A stretch of DNA of 8,069 bases from Gammaproteobacteria bacterium (GTDB lineage: Bacteria; Pseudomonadota; Gammaproteobacteria; UBA5335). Within the stretch, counting starts at the first letter, position 1; the number at the start of each line of letters is the position of its first letter. The DNA lies in NCBI GenBank assembly GCA_011620145.1, contig WOZT01000152.1:1-8069 (forward strand), given 5' to 3'. The notes beneath the pieces are model-generated. The model was given only the letters and a program-made list of their open reading frames with translations, did no database searches and was not told where the DNA came from. This document shows, piece by piece, positions 1 through 7,308 of this stretch. Made by a program: the position numbers and the translations under genes.

Positions 1-58
1 CCAAGCCCTGGGCCGACGTGTGGCCCAAATCGCCCTGCGACTGCGCGGAGTAGACTGA
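1..58 (+). CDS. wrbA: C-terminal end of a WrbA-like NAD(P)H:quinone oxidoreductase (partial)
   Basis: Only the last 18 codons are present. Read in the frame starting at base 2, they end in ...RRVAQIALRLRGVD followed by TGA at 56-58. This matches the usual WrbA tail, a conserved R-V-A-x-I-A-x-x-L-x-G helix end. WrbA is a flavodoxin-fold, FMN-binding enzyme that reduces quinones by two electrons. Context supports the call, because wrbA often precedes a DUF2069 gene next to hda in Gammaproteobacteria. The stop codon lies two bases before the GTG of the next gene, so the two are probably one operon. The identification rests on a short tail plus synteny, so it is moderate. The other frame, ending in TAG at 51-53, gives a cysteine- and tryptophan-rich peptide with no recognisable pattern. 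Confidence 0.6.
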   Translation, partial: QALGRRVAQIALRLRGVD

Positions 59-60
59 CT

Positions 61-423
61 GTGACTCACCCCCGAACTCTGCAACGCCTCGCCTTGATCT
101 GCATCGGCGGACTCATGGCCACTTTGGCTTATTGGCTGCTGGGCCTGTCGGCCTGGATGCCACCCCATACTGCCTGGCTCTGGCTGGCGGCAGTGGAAAC
201 CCCGTTGCTGCTGGCGGTACCCGGCTTGCTGTCGGGTCGACCCTACACTTTCGCCTGGCTGAGCCTGGCCTCCTTGTTCTATTTCGGTGGCGCGCTCATG
301 GATCTGATTGCCAACCCCGCCCAGCGCCATGCCAGCCTGCCTGCCACGATACTGGGCTTGGGGCTTTTCATGAGCTGCATTCTGTTTCCAAAAGCGCTCA
401 AGGCTCATCGACGCAAGGTATAA
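61..423 (+). CDS. DUF2069 family inner-membrane protein
   Basis: This is a 120-residue, very hydrophobic protein with about four membrane segments: residues 8-28, 37-55, 62-83 and 93-110. It ends in a short basic cytoplasmic tail (KALKAHRRKV). Length, hydrophobic pattern, the WLxLxxxETPLLLxxPGLL section and the FYFGGALMDLIANP section all fit DUF2069, a small uncharacterised family of proteobacterial membrane proteins. No catalytic residues are recognisable and the function is unknown. The start is a GTG at 61, supported by CGGAG at 46-50 and by the stop of the preceding gene two bases upstream, which suggests translational coupling. It converges on hda with about 50 bp between the stops. The family call rests on both sequence pattern and synteny (wrbA-DUF2069-hda). 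Confidence 0.8.
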   Translation: MTHPRTLQRLALICIGGLMATLAYWLLGLSAWMPPHTAWLWLAAVETPLLLAVPGLLSGRPYTFAWLSLASLFYFGGALMDLIANPAQRHASLPATILGLGLFMSCILFPKALKAHRRKV

Positions 424-460
424 ACCGGCCGCTCTCACCAGCGACTCATGAAATTTGAGG

Positions 461-480
461 GCGCACCAACGCGCTTTATT
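461..480 (+). terminator. possible short-stem terminator between convergent genes
   Basis: GCGC at 461-464 can pair with GCGC at 471-474 around a six-base loop, followed by TTTATT on the plus strand. It sits just after the DUF2069 stop and overlaps the hda stop codon. The stem is only four base pairs, so this is a weak candidate. Nothing stronger is visible in the 52-bp convergent gap. Confidence 0.25.
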
Positions 481-1231
481 CCGTCCCGTGCGCGGCCATG
501 AGTTCGCGCAGCAAGGGGATGGTCAAACGACGCTGGGCGGCCAGCGTTTCCCGGTCCAGGTTGTCCAGAACCGCAAACAGATGAGCGGGATGACGGGTCT
601 CCCGGGCCAGAAGGTAGCGAGCGACCGCGTCGGTCAGCGTGAATCCACGGCGCCGGGCGCGCATCTGCAGCGCCGCCAACTTGCCCGCATCATCCAAGGG
701 CGAGAGCGCGTACACCCCTCCCCAGCTCAAGCGAGAAGCAAGATCCGCCAACGCCCATGGATAGCCTGCGGGGGGCTGGGCGGCGGCGGCCACGAATACG
801 CCGCCACTGTCCTGAATCTCATGGTAAAGCGCCAGGATCACTCGCTCCCACGCACGCTGCCCGGCAATCTGGTCGATGGCATCGAGCGCCACCACGGCGC
901 CGGGCGGCGCCCATCCCTCCATCAGCGCCGGTTGCCAGTTGGCGTGCTGATCGAGCGGCAGGTAGCGCACCGGCCGGTGCCCCTGGGCCTCACGGCATAG
1001 CGCCTTCAGCAAATGGCTCTTGCCGCTGCCGGAGGATCCGGCCAGGAACAGGACGCCGCGGGCGCCGGGGCGGGCGAGCGCCTGCACCGCCGCCAGCGCA
1101 ATCCTGTTGCCGTTGTCCTCACCGCCCTCGGGCAGATGGAAATTTTCAAACACGGCCTCATCGGTCAACTGGACCGGCAAAGGCAGTTGTCCACCGGCTG
1201 GATGAACGACAGGCTTTCCGGCGCCGCTCAT
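476..1231 (-). CDS. hda: Hda, DnaA-homologous regulator of replication initiation
   Basis: Hda is a AAA+ protein that binds the DNA sliding clamp and stimulates hydrolysis of ATP on DnaA (regulatory inactivation of DnaA), preventing re-initiation. With the start at 1231 the protein has 251 residues. A clamp-binding motif QLPLPV lies at residues 15-20. A Walker A loop GSSGSGKS is at 65-72 and a Walker B-like stretch VVALDAID at 113-120. The arginine-finger segment LASRLSWG has R167, and a sensor-2 region ETRHPAHLFAVLDNLD contains R213. The family-typical end AAQRRLTIPLLRELM is at 231-245. The chosen ATG overlaps the DUF2066 stop as ATGA (1228-1231) and has a weak GGTGG upstream. An ATG at 1246 would add five residues and cannot be excluded. 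The protein is slightly longer than E. coli Hda because about ten residues precede the clamp motif. Cotranscribed with DUF2066; identification is firm. Confidence 0.95.
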   Translation of the reverse strand: MSGAGKPVVHPAGGQLPLPVQLTDEAVFENFHLPEGGEDNGNRIALAAVQALARPGARGVLFLAGSSGSGKSHLLKALCREAQGHRPVRYLPLDQHANWQPALMEGWAPPGAVVALDAIDQIAGQRAWERVILALYHEIQDSGGVFVAAAAQPPAGYPWALADLASRLSWGGVYALSPLDDAGKLAALQMRARRRGFTLTDAVARYLLARETRHPAHLFAVLDNLDRETLAAQRRLTIPLLRELMAAHGTE

Positions 1232-2253
1232 GGGGCGGCCACCCATTCCAGTTCCAGCCGATCGGGGTCAGGTAAACCCGCCGCAGGACGACTGCGCATC
1301 AGCCTGTTCGCTTCCAGCACGCCACGCAGGGATTCAGAGGGCAAAGTGGTGTTCGCTCGCCAGACAAACCCCGCCGGCCCCGCCTCTTCCAGAAACAACG
1401 CGCTCAGCGCCCGTTGGGACTGGAGTTCGGCCGCCACCCGCGCGTAATCCGTATAGCGCGCAATGCCGCTCACCACAATGCGCACCGGATGGGACGCCTG
1501 CGGCGCAGTCGAGGCTTGAGCAAAACGGCCGCGCAACAGCGCCTCATGGCGTTGCAGCCCCTCGCTGACCATCGCTTCCAATGTCGCTGGGGCCACAGTC
1601 CAGGCGGAAACCAGCCGGCCATCCATGAAGGTCCGAAAAACGGCGCTCCCGCGGCCATCGGGCAGACTCGTGGCTTCAATCGCCAGCACCGCTTCCACGC
1701 CGGCGCCCAGCGGGCCTGCCGCCAGCTGGGCCGGATCCTCTCCCGGCGCGGAATGAAAACCGGCAGGCGGTACACGCAACGGCAATCCCAGCATCCCCGC
1801 TTGACGCCTCACCTCCGCCAATGCCGGATCGGGCGCCCCTTCCGTGACCGCCGACGCGCCAGGGCCGGCCGCCAACCAAAGCAGGGTCACGGGACGCGGC
1901 CCCTTCCACAGCGCGATACCCTGCCGGGTCAGCGCTGCCTCAACCGGTCCCTCGGAAAAACTCACCTCGAACAACAACTGCCCCTGTGAATCGCGCTGAT
2001 AGCCGTACCGGCTGACCATCTCCTCGGCCCGCACCCCCGTCAAGCGCACACCTGGTCCGGCCAAGCGCCGTACCACCTGATCGAGCCCCTGGGCGAACAG
2101 GGCAGCACGATCCTCGGGCGCACCTTCCGGCACCACCAGACGCGCCGCATAAAGATCCGCCACCGGAGTCTGTGCGTGCGCCGAAAAAGCCAGCAGCAAC
2201 AGCAGCACATATCCCCACTGCAGGCTGCGCTGCGTCCGTTCCGTCACTGGCAT
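1228..2253 (-). CDS. DUF2066 exported protein
   Basis: This is a 341-residue protein with a clear Sec signal peptide: a basic start ([10 protein letters not shown]), a hydrophobic core at 14-24 and a likely cleavage after AHA at residue 27. The mature part begins [16 protein letters not shown] and continues with [16 protein letters not shown], as usual for DUF2066, a periplasmic or envelope family of unknown function found beside purM and hda in Gammaproteobacteria. It has no cysteine-based lipobox and no recognisable active site. The start at 2253 was chosen because AAGGTGAT lies just upstream (complement of 2257-2264) and because the signal peptide begins there; a more upstream ATG at 2304 lacks such support and would reach into the promoter region of purM. 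It shares ATGA with hda downstream. It is transcribed away from purM. Confidence 0.87.
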   Translation of the reverse strand: MPVTERTQRSLQWGYVLLLLLAFSAHAQTPVADLYAARLVVPEGAPEDRAALFAQGLDQVVRRLAGPGVRLTGVRAEEMVSRYGYQRDSQGQLLFEVSFSEGPVEAALTRQGIALWKGPRPVTLLWLAAGPGASAVTEGAPDPALAEVRRQAGMLGLPLRVPPAGFHSAPGEDPAQLAAGPLGAGVEAVLAIEATSLPDGRGSAVFRTFMDGRLVSAWTVAPATLEAMVSEGLQRHEALLRGRFAQASTAPQASHPVRIVVSGIARYTDYARVAAELQSQRALSALFLEEAGPAGFVWRANTTLPSESLRGVLEANRLMRSRPAAGLPDPDRLELEWVAAP

Positions 2254-2343
2254 TCGATCACCTTTTTTAGCCGCCCCCCGGGCTGGGGTAAGATACACCA
2301 TCAACCGCCCCCAACCCTGTCAATCGCCCCTGCAAGGAATCCC
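2254..2343. promoter_or_regulatory. divergent promoter region of DUF2066-hda and purM-purN-DUF3108
   Basis: These 90 bp separate two divergent start codons and must hold both promoters unless transcription reads in from elsewhere. On the plus strand TAAGAT at 2289-2294 is a possible -10 box, but no good -35 lies at the right distance. On the minus strand a perfect TTGACA is present (complement of 2318-2323), with only a poor -10 match at 17 bp. The ribosome sites are clear: AAGGAA at 2334-2339 for purM, and AAGGTGAT on the minus strand for DUF2066. The location is well supported; the individual boxes are weak. No PurR-type operator palindrome could be recognised. Confidence 0.5.
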
Positions 2344-3390
2344 ATGAGCGGCAAAACGCCCCTGACCTATCGCGACGCTGGTGTGGACATCGATGCCGGC
2401 AACCGTCTGGTGGACCGCATCAAGCCTGCCGCCCAGCGCACCACCCGCCCCGAGGTGCTGGGCGGATTGGGGGGGTTCGGCGCGCTGTTCGCGCTGCCCG
2501 TGGACCGCTACCGGGAGCCGGTTCTGGTCTCGACCACCGACGGGGTGGGCACCAAGCTCAAACTGGCCCTCGACCTGGACAGGCTCGACACCATCGGCAT
2601 CGATCTGGTCGCCATGTGTGTCAATGATCTGATCGTGCAAGGGGCCGAACCGCTGCTGTTTTTGGATTATTACGCCACGGGCCGGCTCGACGTGGAACGC
2701 GCCGCCACCGTGATCGAAGGCATTGCCACGGGCTGCGCCGAAGCCGGCTGCGCCCTGGTGGGCGGCGAGACGGCCGAGATGCCCGGGCTTTATGCCGAAG
2801 CCGATTTCGATCTGGCCGGGTTTTCCGTTGGCGTCGTGGAGCGCGCGAAGATCCTGGATGGCCGCGCCGTCGCGCCCGGCGATGCGATCCTGGGTCTGTT
2901 TTCCTCGGGGCCGCACTCCAACGGTTATTCCCTGATCCGGCGCATCCTTGCCCAGAGCGACGCCGCCCTGGATCAACCCTTCGAGGCCACCACCCTGGGC
3001 GCGGCGCTGCTCGAACCCACTCGCCTCTATGTGCGGCCCTTGCTGGCGCTGCTCGCGGCCCAACCGGTGCATGCCATGGCCCACATCACCGGCGGCGGGC
3101 TGGTGGAAAACCTGCCCCGGGTGCTGCCGCCCGGCACGCGCGCCGTGATCGACCCGGGCCGCTGGACCCGGCCGGCGATCTTCGACTGGCTCCAGGCCCA
3201 GGGCGCCGTGCCCGAAGCCGAGATGTGGCGCACCTTCAACTGCGGCATCGGCATGTGCGTCTGCCTGCCCGCCGACGCAGCGGACGCCGCCCGGGCGCTG
3301 CTGAGCGAATGGGGCATGGAAAGCGCGGTGATCGGCCACATCGAAGCCTCCCCGGAGAGCCGACCCACCGTGACCCTGATCCCGGCATGA
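2344..3390 (+). CDS. purM: PurM, phosphoribosylformylglycinamidine cyclo-ligase (AIR synthetase)
   Basis: PurM uses ATP to close formylglycinamidine ribonucleotide into aminoimidazole ribonucleotide, the fifth step of purine synthesis, in the cytosol. The protein has 348 residues, the normal length. Family landmarks appear in order: TYRDAGVDI at 8-16, [13 protein letters not shown] at 63-75 (ATP and phosphate loop), [19 protein letters not shown] at 93-111, GGETAEMPG at 140-148, [11 protein letters not shown] at 187-197, [13 protein letters not shown] at 247-259 and FNCGIGM at 298-304. The ATG at 2344 is preceded at five bases by AAGGA and directly begins the conserved [13 protein letters not shown] start, so longer in-frame versions are not needed. 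The stop overlaps the purN start as ATGA, implying coupled translation of two enzymes of the same pathway. Identification is certain. Confidence 0.98.
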   Translation: MSGKTPLTYRDAGVDIDAGNRLVDRIKPAAQRTTRPEVLGGLGGFGALFALPVDRYREPVLVSTTDGVGTKLKLALDLDRLDTIGIDLVAMCVNDLIVQGAEPLLFLDYYATGRLDVERAATVIEGIATGCAEAGCALVGGETAEMPGLYAEADFDLAGFSVGVVERAKILDGRAVAPGDAILGLFSSGPHSNGYSLIRRILAQSDAALDQPFEATTLGAALLEPTRLYVRPLLALLAAQPVHAMAHITGGGLVENLPRVLPPGTRAVIDPGRWTRPAIFDWLQAQGAVPEAEMWRTFNCGIGMCVCLPADAADAARALLSEWGMESAVIGHIEASPESRPTVTLIPA

Positions 3391-4046
3391 GTCGAATCCT
3401 GCGTGTCGCAGTGCTGATCTCCGGAGCCGGCAGCAACCTGCAGGCCTTGCTCGATGCCCGTAGCCGGGAGGGTTATGCAATCGTCGGCGTGATCAGCAAT
3501 CGGCCGGAGGCGGCCGGGCTGGCGCGTGCAACCGCGGCGGGCATCCCGGCGGTTGCGGTCGACCATGCCGCCTTCCCGGATCGCCCCGCTTTTGAGGCTG
3601 CGCTGGACACTGCCCTCAGTCAGTTCGCGCCGGATTTGATTGCGCTGGCGGGTTTCATGCGGGTGCTCACTGCCGATTTCGTGGCCCGCTACGAAGGGCG
3701 TCTGCTCAACGTGCATCCCTCCTTGTTGCCGGCTTACCGTGGCTTGCGCACCCATGCACGGGCGCTGGCCGCCGGCGAGCGCTGGCACGGCGCCAGCATC
3801 CACTACGTCACGGCGGAGTTGGATGGCGGGCCGGTGGTTTTGCAAGGGCGCCTTGCCGTGTGCCCGGAAGAAAACGAAGAAACGTTGCGCGCCCGGGTGC
3901 AGGCCCTGGAACACCGGATCTATCCCCAGGCGCTGGGCTGGATCGCCCAAGGACGTCTGCGCTGGCAGGACCACGGCCCCTGGTTCGATGGCGCGCCCCT
4001 GCGCGAGCCCTTGTTGATTGAGGAAACGGAGACCTGCCCGTCATGA
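3387..4046 (+). CDS. purN: PurN, phosphoribosylglycinamide formyltransferase
   Basis: PurN transfers a formyl group from 10-formyltetrahydrofolate to glycinamide ribonucleotide, the third step of purine synthesis. The protein has 219 residues, close to the E. coli enzyme. The phosphate-binding [14 protein letters not shown] is at 11-24. The active-site block [18 protein letters not shown] at 106-123 carries N108 and H110, and the [10 protein letters not shown] stretch at 144-153 supplies D146. These three residues match the catalytic Asn, His and Asp of the family, at the same spacing as in E. coli. The start ATG overlaps the purM stop, and there is no separate ribosome site, so translation most likely depends on ribosomes finishing purM. 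The 3' end in turn overlaps the DUF3108 start. Confidence 0.97.
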   Translation: MSRILRVAVLISGAGSNLQALLDARSREGYAIVGVISNRPEAAGLARATAAGIPAVAVDHAAFPDRPAFEAALDTALSQFAPDLIALAGFMRVLTADFVARYEGRLLNVHPSLLPAYRGLRTHARALAAGERWHGASIHYVTAELDGGPVVLQGRLAVCPEENEETLRARVQALEHRIYPQALGWIAQGRLRWQDHGPWFDGAPLREPLLIEETETCPS

Positions 4047-4846
4047 TGAAATCGCAGGGATTCAATCCGGCGCGGATCGCGAGTCTGATGAGTGCGCTGC
4101 TGGCCCTGCTCTGGAGTCCGACTGCCCCAGCGGCGGATCCCGTGACCACGGTCAAATCACTTCTTACGCCTTATGAAGCGACTTATCGCCTGCAACAGGG
4201 CCCACTCACCCTGGCACAGGCCACGTTCACGCTGCGCCAAGAAGCCGGCAAGGACGAATGGACCCTGAGTTCCCGCACCGAGACGAAAGGTTGGCTGGCA
4301 GCCCTACGCAATGATCGCATCGAAGAAATCAGCCGTTTCCGCCTGGACGGCGACCAGCCCGTGCCGCTGCATTATCAGATGCGTCATCAGGCCGGGAGTG
4401 AAACCAAGACCGAGTCGGCCGATTTCGATTGGCCCGCCCACCGGGTCACAGGCGCCGTCAACGGAACCGCGTTCAGCCTGCCTCTGGAACCCTACACCTA
4501 CGACCGGCTGAGCCTGCAGATCCTGGTGCGTGCCGCGGCATTCAAGCAGATCAATCCCATTCAGGTGCGCATGCTGGAGAAAAACAAGATCAAACCCCTG
4601 CGCATGGAAGCAACGCAACAGCTTGAAACATTGCGTACTCCGGCAGGCAGCTTTGATACCCTGCGCATCATTCAGGTGGACCGCAAGAAGCCCATCACTT
4701 TCTGGCTGGCCCCGACAGCCAACTACCTGCCGATCCGTGTGGAACAGGATCGTGGCAGCCTGCATCTGAAGCTGGAGCTGGAATCGCTGAATACGGGCGA
4801 CCGACTCAGCGGGCTCAGCGCAGCGATCAAGCCCTGGGCAAAGTGA
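4043..4846 (+). CDS. DUF3108 exported protein
   Basis: A 267-residue protein with a signal peptide: hydrophobic residues 13-24 and a likely cleavage around APA at 28-30. The mature part starts ...[24 protein letters not shown] and contains [21 protein letters not shown] and [11 protein letters not shown], which fits DUF3108, a periplasmic or outer-envelope family of unknown function often encoded directly after purN. No cysteine-based lipobox or catalytic motif is visible. Two consecutive ATGs occur. The first, at 4043, overlaps the purN stop and lies closer to a GGAG at 4028-4031, so it is preferred. Its last 20 bp overlap the end of dcd on the opposite strand. Context suggests it is the third gene of the purMN operon, but nothing in its sequence ties it to purine synthesis. 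Confidence 0.85.
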   Translation: MMKSQGFNPARIASLMSALLALLWSPTAPAADPVTTVKSLLTPYEATYRLQQGPLTLAQATFTLRQEAGKDEWTLSSRTETKGWLAALRNDRIEEISRFRLDGDQPVPLHYQMRHQAGSETKTESADFDWPAHRVTGAVNGTAFSLPLEPYTYDRLSLQILVRAAAFKQINPIQVRMLEKNKIKPLRMEATQQLETLRTPAGSFDTLRIIQVDRKKPITFWLAPTANYLPIRVEQDRGSLHLKLELESLNTGDRLSGLSAAIKPWAK

Positions 4847-5393
4847 CGCCGGTCTGGCCCTGATACTTGCCGCCCCGATCGCGGTACGACGTCTCGCACA
4901 CCTCATCGGATTCGAAGAACAGCATCTGCGCCACGCCTTCATTGGCGTAGATCTTTGCCGGCAGCGGCGTGGTATTGGAAAACTCCAGCGTCACGAAGCC
5001 TTCCCACTCCGGTTCCAGCGGGGTGACGTTGACGATGATGCCGCAGCGGGCATAGGTGCTCTTGCCCAGACAGATCGTGAGCACGCTGCGCGGGATGCGG
5101 AAATACTCCACGGTGCGCGCCAGGGCAAAGCTGTTGGGCGGGATGATGCAGACCTCGCCCCTGAAATCGACGAAGCTGCTGGCGCTGAACTGTTTGGGGT
5201 CCACCACCGCCGAGTTGATGTTGGTGAAGATCTTGAATTCATCGGCGCAGCGCACATCGTAGCCATAGCTTGAGGTGCCGTAGGAAATCGCCTTTTCACC
5301 CGAGCGCTCTTTGACCTGCCCGGCTTCGAATGGCTCGATCATGCCCTGTTCGGTGGCCATGCGGCGGATCCAACGGTCGGATTTGATGCTCAT
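4827..5393 (-). CDS. dcd: Dcd, dCTP deaminase
   Basis: Dcd is a homotrimeric, dUTPase-related enzyme that deaminates dCTP to dUTP, feeding dUMP and thymidylate synthesis. The protein has 188 residues, a usual length. [16 protein letters not shown] is at 41-56, [24 protein letters not shown] at 78-101, and the active-site block [10 protein letters not shown] at 110-119 carries S112 and R116. The stretch [25 protein letters not shown] at 129-153 contains the catalytic glutamate E137. The glycine-rich tail [15 protein letters not shown] closes the nucleotide site. The ATG at 5393 has a textbook AAGGAG five bases upstream, while a more upstream ATG at 5438 adds a non-conserved segment. It lies 72 bp downstream of the cytochrome c gene on the same strand and may be transcribed with it. 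Its 3' end overlaps DUF3108 tail to tail. Confidence 0.97.
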   Translation of the reverse strand: MSIKSDRWIRRMATEQGMIEPFEAGQVKERSGEKAISYGTSSYGYDVRCADEFKIFTNINSAVVDPKQFSASSFVDFRGEVCIIPPNSFALARTVEYFRIPRSVLTICLGKSTYARCGIIVNVTPLEPEWEGFVTLEFSNTTPLPAKIYANEGVAQMLFFESDEVCETSYRDRGGKYQGQTGVTLPRA

Positions 5394-5465
5394 GCGGGCT
5401 CCTTGGACGTGAAAGAAGGATCGGCGCGCCGCAACCATCCATCGCTGAAGTTGGCCTGAACAGGG
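5394..5465 (-). other. spacer between cytochrome c and dcd
   Basis: This 72-bp gap holds the dcd ribosome site (AAGGAG, complement of 5399-5404) and a perfect 10-bp GC palindrome CGGCGCGCCG at 5422-5431. No hairpin followed by a T-run is visible, so there is no convincing terminator for the redox genes before dcd. No clear promoter was seen either. Confidence 0.4.
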
Positions 5466-5894
5466 TCAATGGATCGATGCCAAGTACGCGATCAGATCGG
5501 CTCGTGCTGCCGCGTCATCCAATCCGTCATATTTCATCTTGCCGCCCGCCACGACCTTCTTGGGGTGCGCGATATAGGCATCCAATTGTTCCGGTGTCCA
5601 GGACAATCCGGCCTGTTTGAGTGCGTCCGAATAAGAGAAGTCGGCAATGCTAGCACCTTGACGTCCCACCACGCCAAACAGACTGGGCCCTTTCTTGTTC
5701 TTGCCGGCCTTCATGCTATGGCACTCAGCGCATTCCTGCGCGAAGACGCTGGCCCCATGGGTTGCATCAGCGCCCGCCTGGGCGTGACCATAGCCCGCCA
5801 GACTCAAAAAGAGCGTGGCGATTGCCCACTGTGGTTTGTGCCGCCAGTTTTTCGAAAGATGACGGAGGGAATGAATCGACACGGTTTTCTTCAC
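5466..5894 (-). CDS. periplasmic class I (c2-type) monoheme cytochrome c
   Basis: A small soluble electron carrier with one covalent heme. From the GTG at 5894 it has 142 residues: a signal peptide ending around AQA at 38-40, the heme-binding CAECH (C55, C58, H59), the class I signature KKGPSLFGVVGRQG at 67-80, FSYSDALKQAGLSWTPEQLDAYI at 86-108 and GGKMKYDGL at 117-124, where M120 is the expected second heme ligand, then the closing helix RADLIAYLASI. It closely resembles mitochondrial-type cytochrome c and cytochrome c2. The two cysteines of the heme motif are the only ones. Two starts are possible. The GTG at 5894 directly follows an in-frame TAG and lacks a good ribosome site; the GTG at 5882 (138 residues) has AGGTGA eight bases upstream. 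The gene begins 10 bp after the cytochrome-porin stop, so the two are very probably cotranscribed and may exchange electrons. Confidence 0.93.
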   Translation of the reverse strand: MKKTVSIHSLRHLSKNWRHKPQWAIATLFLSLAGYGHAQAGADATHGASVFAQECAECHSMKAGKNKKGPSLFGVVGRQGASIADFSYSDALKQAGLSWTPEQLDAYIAHPKKVVAGGKMKYDGLDDAAARADLIAYLASIH

Positions 5895-5904
5895 CTATCG
5901 GAGA

Positions 5905-7296
5905 TTAGAAAGAAGTCCACGCAAACAGGAACAGGGTATTGTTATCGCTGGCATTGCGGCCCGACCCATCGTAATTGTCCTCGGCACCATTGAATCGCCG
6001 GTAGATTACATACTGGGCGCCGAGCCGCAGATTGGCCCAAGGCGCCTGCCAGGAGTCCTCCTTGCCCCAGGGGCTCCAGTCGGCCTGCACGATATAACCG
6101 GCGGTATTCGGCGAAGCCAAGCGGCTGCCGCTGTCGGGGCCAGGCGCATAAAGCCCGGCGTCACGGCCGCCTTTGGTGTCGAATCGACCCACCGTCAGCC
6201 CCCAGGTCTGGTCGTAGTAATAGGAGGCATTGAGCACAAACTCGGTGAGTCGTCCAGTCCGGTCCGCGGCATCGCCATTGGCGAAACTGGCGTTCAGTTT
6301 CTGATCTTCGTGGATATAACTGCTGTAGAGACTGGCAATGTGCTGGCGCGTGCCCAGGAACTGGTACGAGGCATCCACGCCCACATCATTGTATTTGTTC
6401 TCTGGACCATCGATCCGGCCGGGCTGGACACTAGAATTCAGCCCGAAGACACCGGCGGTGAAATTCTGCTTGCGTTGATCATTCAAATAGGCCAAACGCC
6501 AGTAGTCCGTGAGACCTGGTGTATTTCCAAGGTCATCACTCGCACCGAGGGCACGCAAGGACTGGTGGGATAGCGTGTGATAGCCCCCCAGTTCGGCATA
6601 CAGCACGTCATTCCAGAATGCATAGACCGAAGCGCCCATCACTTGCTGACCCAGACCACCGACCATCAGAGGCGAGGCGGCACCCCCCGGCGCCAGTTCC
6701 GATGAAACATACGGAAAACGCCAGGCCGGCAAGGTATTGAATGGATCCGTCACGGTTGGATTGTTATTGACCGTGACGCCCACAAGGCTGTCCTTGCCCG
6801 CAAGGGTGAGGGGCTGGGCATAGCGCAGGTCCATGTTGTCCAGCGCAAGCTTTTCGTCAACGCCAGAATAGGTGACCTGGGTGAACGAGCCAATTTTCTC
6901 GCTCAACCGGCCTGCCAAAAACACAGCGGCCTGATCCAGCGAAGCATTGTCATTCGGACCGTCATGGGGGCCGGCATCTTCCGAGAGGTCCTTTCTGGTC
7001 TGCGTCCAGGAACCAACCATCATGGCGGATAGAGGAACCTTGCCGCCCTTGCCGTCGGTATCCGTATAGCCGGAAAGCTTGAAGCGGCTGCCGTGCGGCG
7101 TCAGTTGGGGCCCGAAGCCGCCGACGTGGCAGGCGGCGCATTCTTCACCGGTCTGGCGTGCGAAGGAAGGCAGCGCATGCGCCGTGGGAACCCACAGCAC
7201 GAATGGGGTCAACGCGGAGAGCGCCTGCAGCGACCGGCTGCGAGATATGCCATGAAAAACCTGAATCCCTGGCCGCACGAGCATCTTGGAAGCCAT
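5905..7296 (-). CDS. outer-membrane fused monoheme cytochrome c-porin (Cyc2-like architecture)
   Basis: A 463-residue protein with a long signal peptide, likely cut after AHA (residues 39-41). The mature N-terminus LPSFARQTGEECAACH holds FARQTG at 45-50 and one heme motif, C53-x-x-C56-H57, followed by PQLTPHGSRFKLSGYT at 63-78. The remaining ~380 residues look like a beta-barrel: alternating polar and aromatic strands, Asn/Gly/Asp-rich turns, no hydrophobic helices, and a C-terminal phenylalanine in a typical barrel end strand (LFLFAWTSF). No other cysteine occurs. This is the layout of fused cytochrome-porins such as the iron oxidase Cyc2, whose heme segment as I recall also carries FARQTG-x-x-C-x-x-CH. 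Many homologues of this wider family have no known function, so iron oxidation is not shown. Inferred role: heme plugged in the barrel passing electrons between outside and periplasm. The ATG at 7296 has AAGGAA five bases upstream. Confidence 0.82.
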   Translation of the reverse strand: MASKMLVRPGIQVFHGISRSRSLQALSALTPFVLWVPTAHALPSFARQTGEECAACHVGGFGPQLTPHGSRFKLSGYTDTDGKGGKVPLSAMMVGSWTQTRKDLSEDAGPHDGPNDNASLDQAAVFLAGRLSEKIGSFTQVTYSGVDEKLALDNMDLRYAQPLTLAGKDSLVGVTVNNNPTVTDPFNTLPAWRFPYVSSELAPGGAASPLMVGGLGQQVMGASVYAFWNDVLYAELGGYHTLSHQSLRALGASDDLGNTPGLTDYWRLAYLNDQRKQNFTAGVFGLNSSVQPGRIDGPENKYNDVGVDASYQFLGTRQHIASLYSSYIHEDQKLNASFANGDAADRTGRLTEFVLNASYYYDQTWGLTVGRFDTKGGRDAGLYAPGPDSGSRLASPNTAGYIVQADWSPWGKEDSWQAPWANLRLGAQYVIYRRFNGAEDNYDGSGRNASDNNTLFLFAWTSF

Positions 7297-7301
7297 CTGC
7301 T

Positions 7302-7307
7302 TTCCTT
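7302..7307 (-). promoter_or_regulatory. ribosome binding site of the cytochrome-porin gene
   Basis: AAGGAA on the minus strand lies five bases before the ATG at 7296. It selects this ATG over the in-frame one four codons later and over an out-of-frame ATG inside the upstream repeat. Confidence 0.75.
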
Positions 7308-7308
7308 C

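Noticed and set aside
455..1000. A plus-strand open frame across hda
   Set aside because: The minus strand carries a complete Hda with all AAA+ motifs; the plus-strand product is Arg/Gln-rich with no recognisable domain or ribosome site.
2263..2294. A full sigma-70 promoter for purM (T-run as -35 with TAAGAT as -10)
   Set aside because: TAAGAT is a plausible -10, but the sequence at the proper -35 distance matches poorly, so only the general promoter region is annotated.
2320..3480. A long open frame on the minus strand across purM (and another at 3027-3974)
   Set aside because: It is a shadow of the GC-rich purM and purN codons. The translation is low-complexity, rich in His, Gly, Arg and Gln, with no family signature, whereas the plus strand encodes complete PurM and PurN.
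5422..5431. Palindrome CGGCGCGCCG as a terminator or operator
   Set aside because: It has no loop and no following T-run, and short GC palindromes are expected by chance in this GC-rich DNA.
5469..5993. A plus-strand open frame opposite cytochrome c and the porin end
   Set aside because: It runs exactly antisense to the heme protein and across the intergenic junction, and has no motif or ribosome site to support it.
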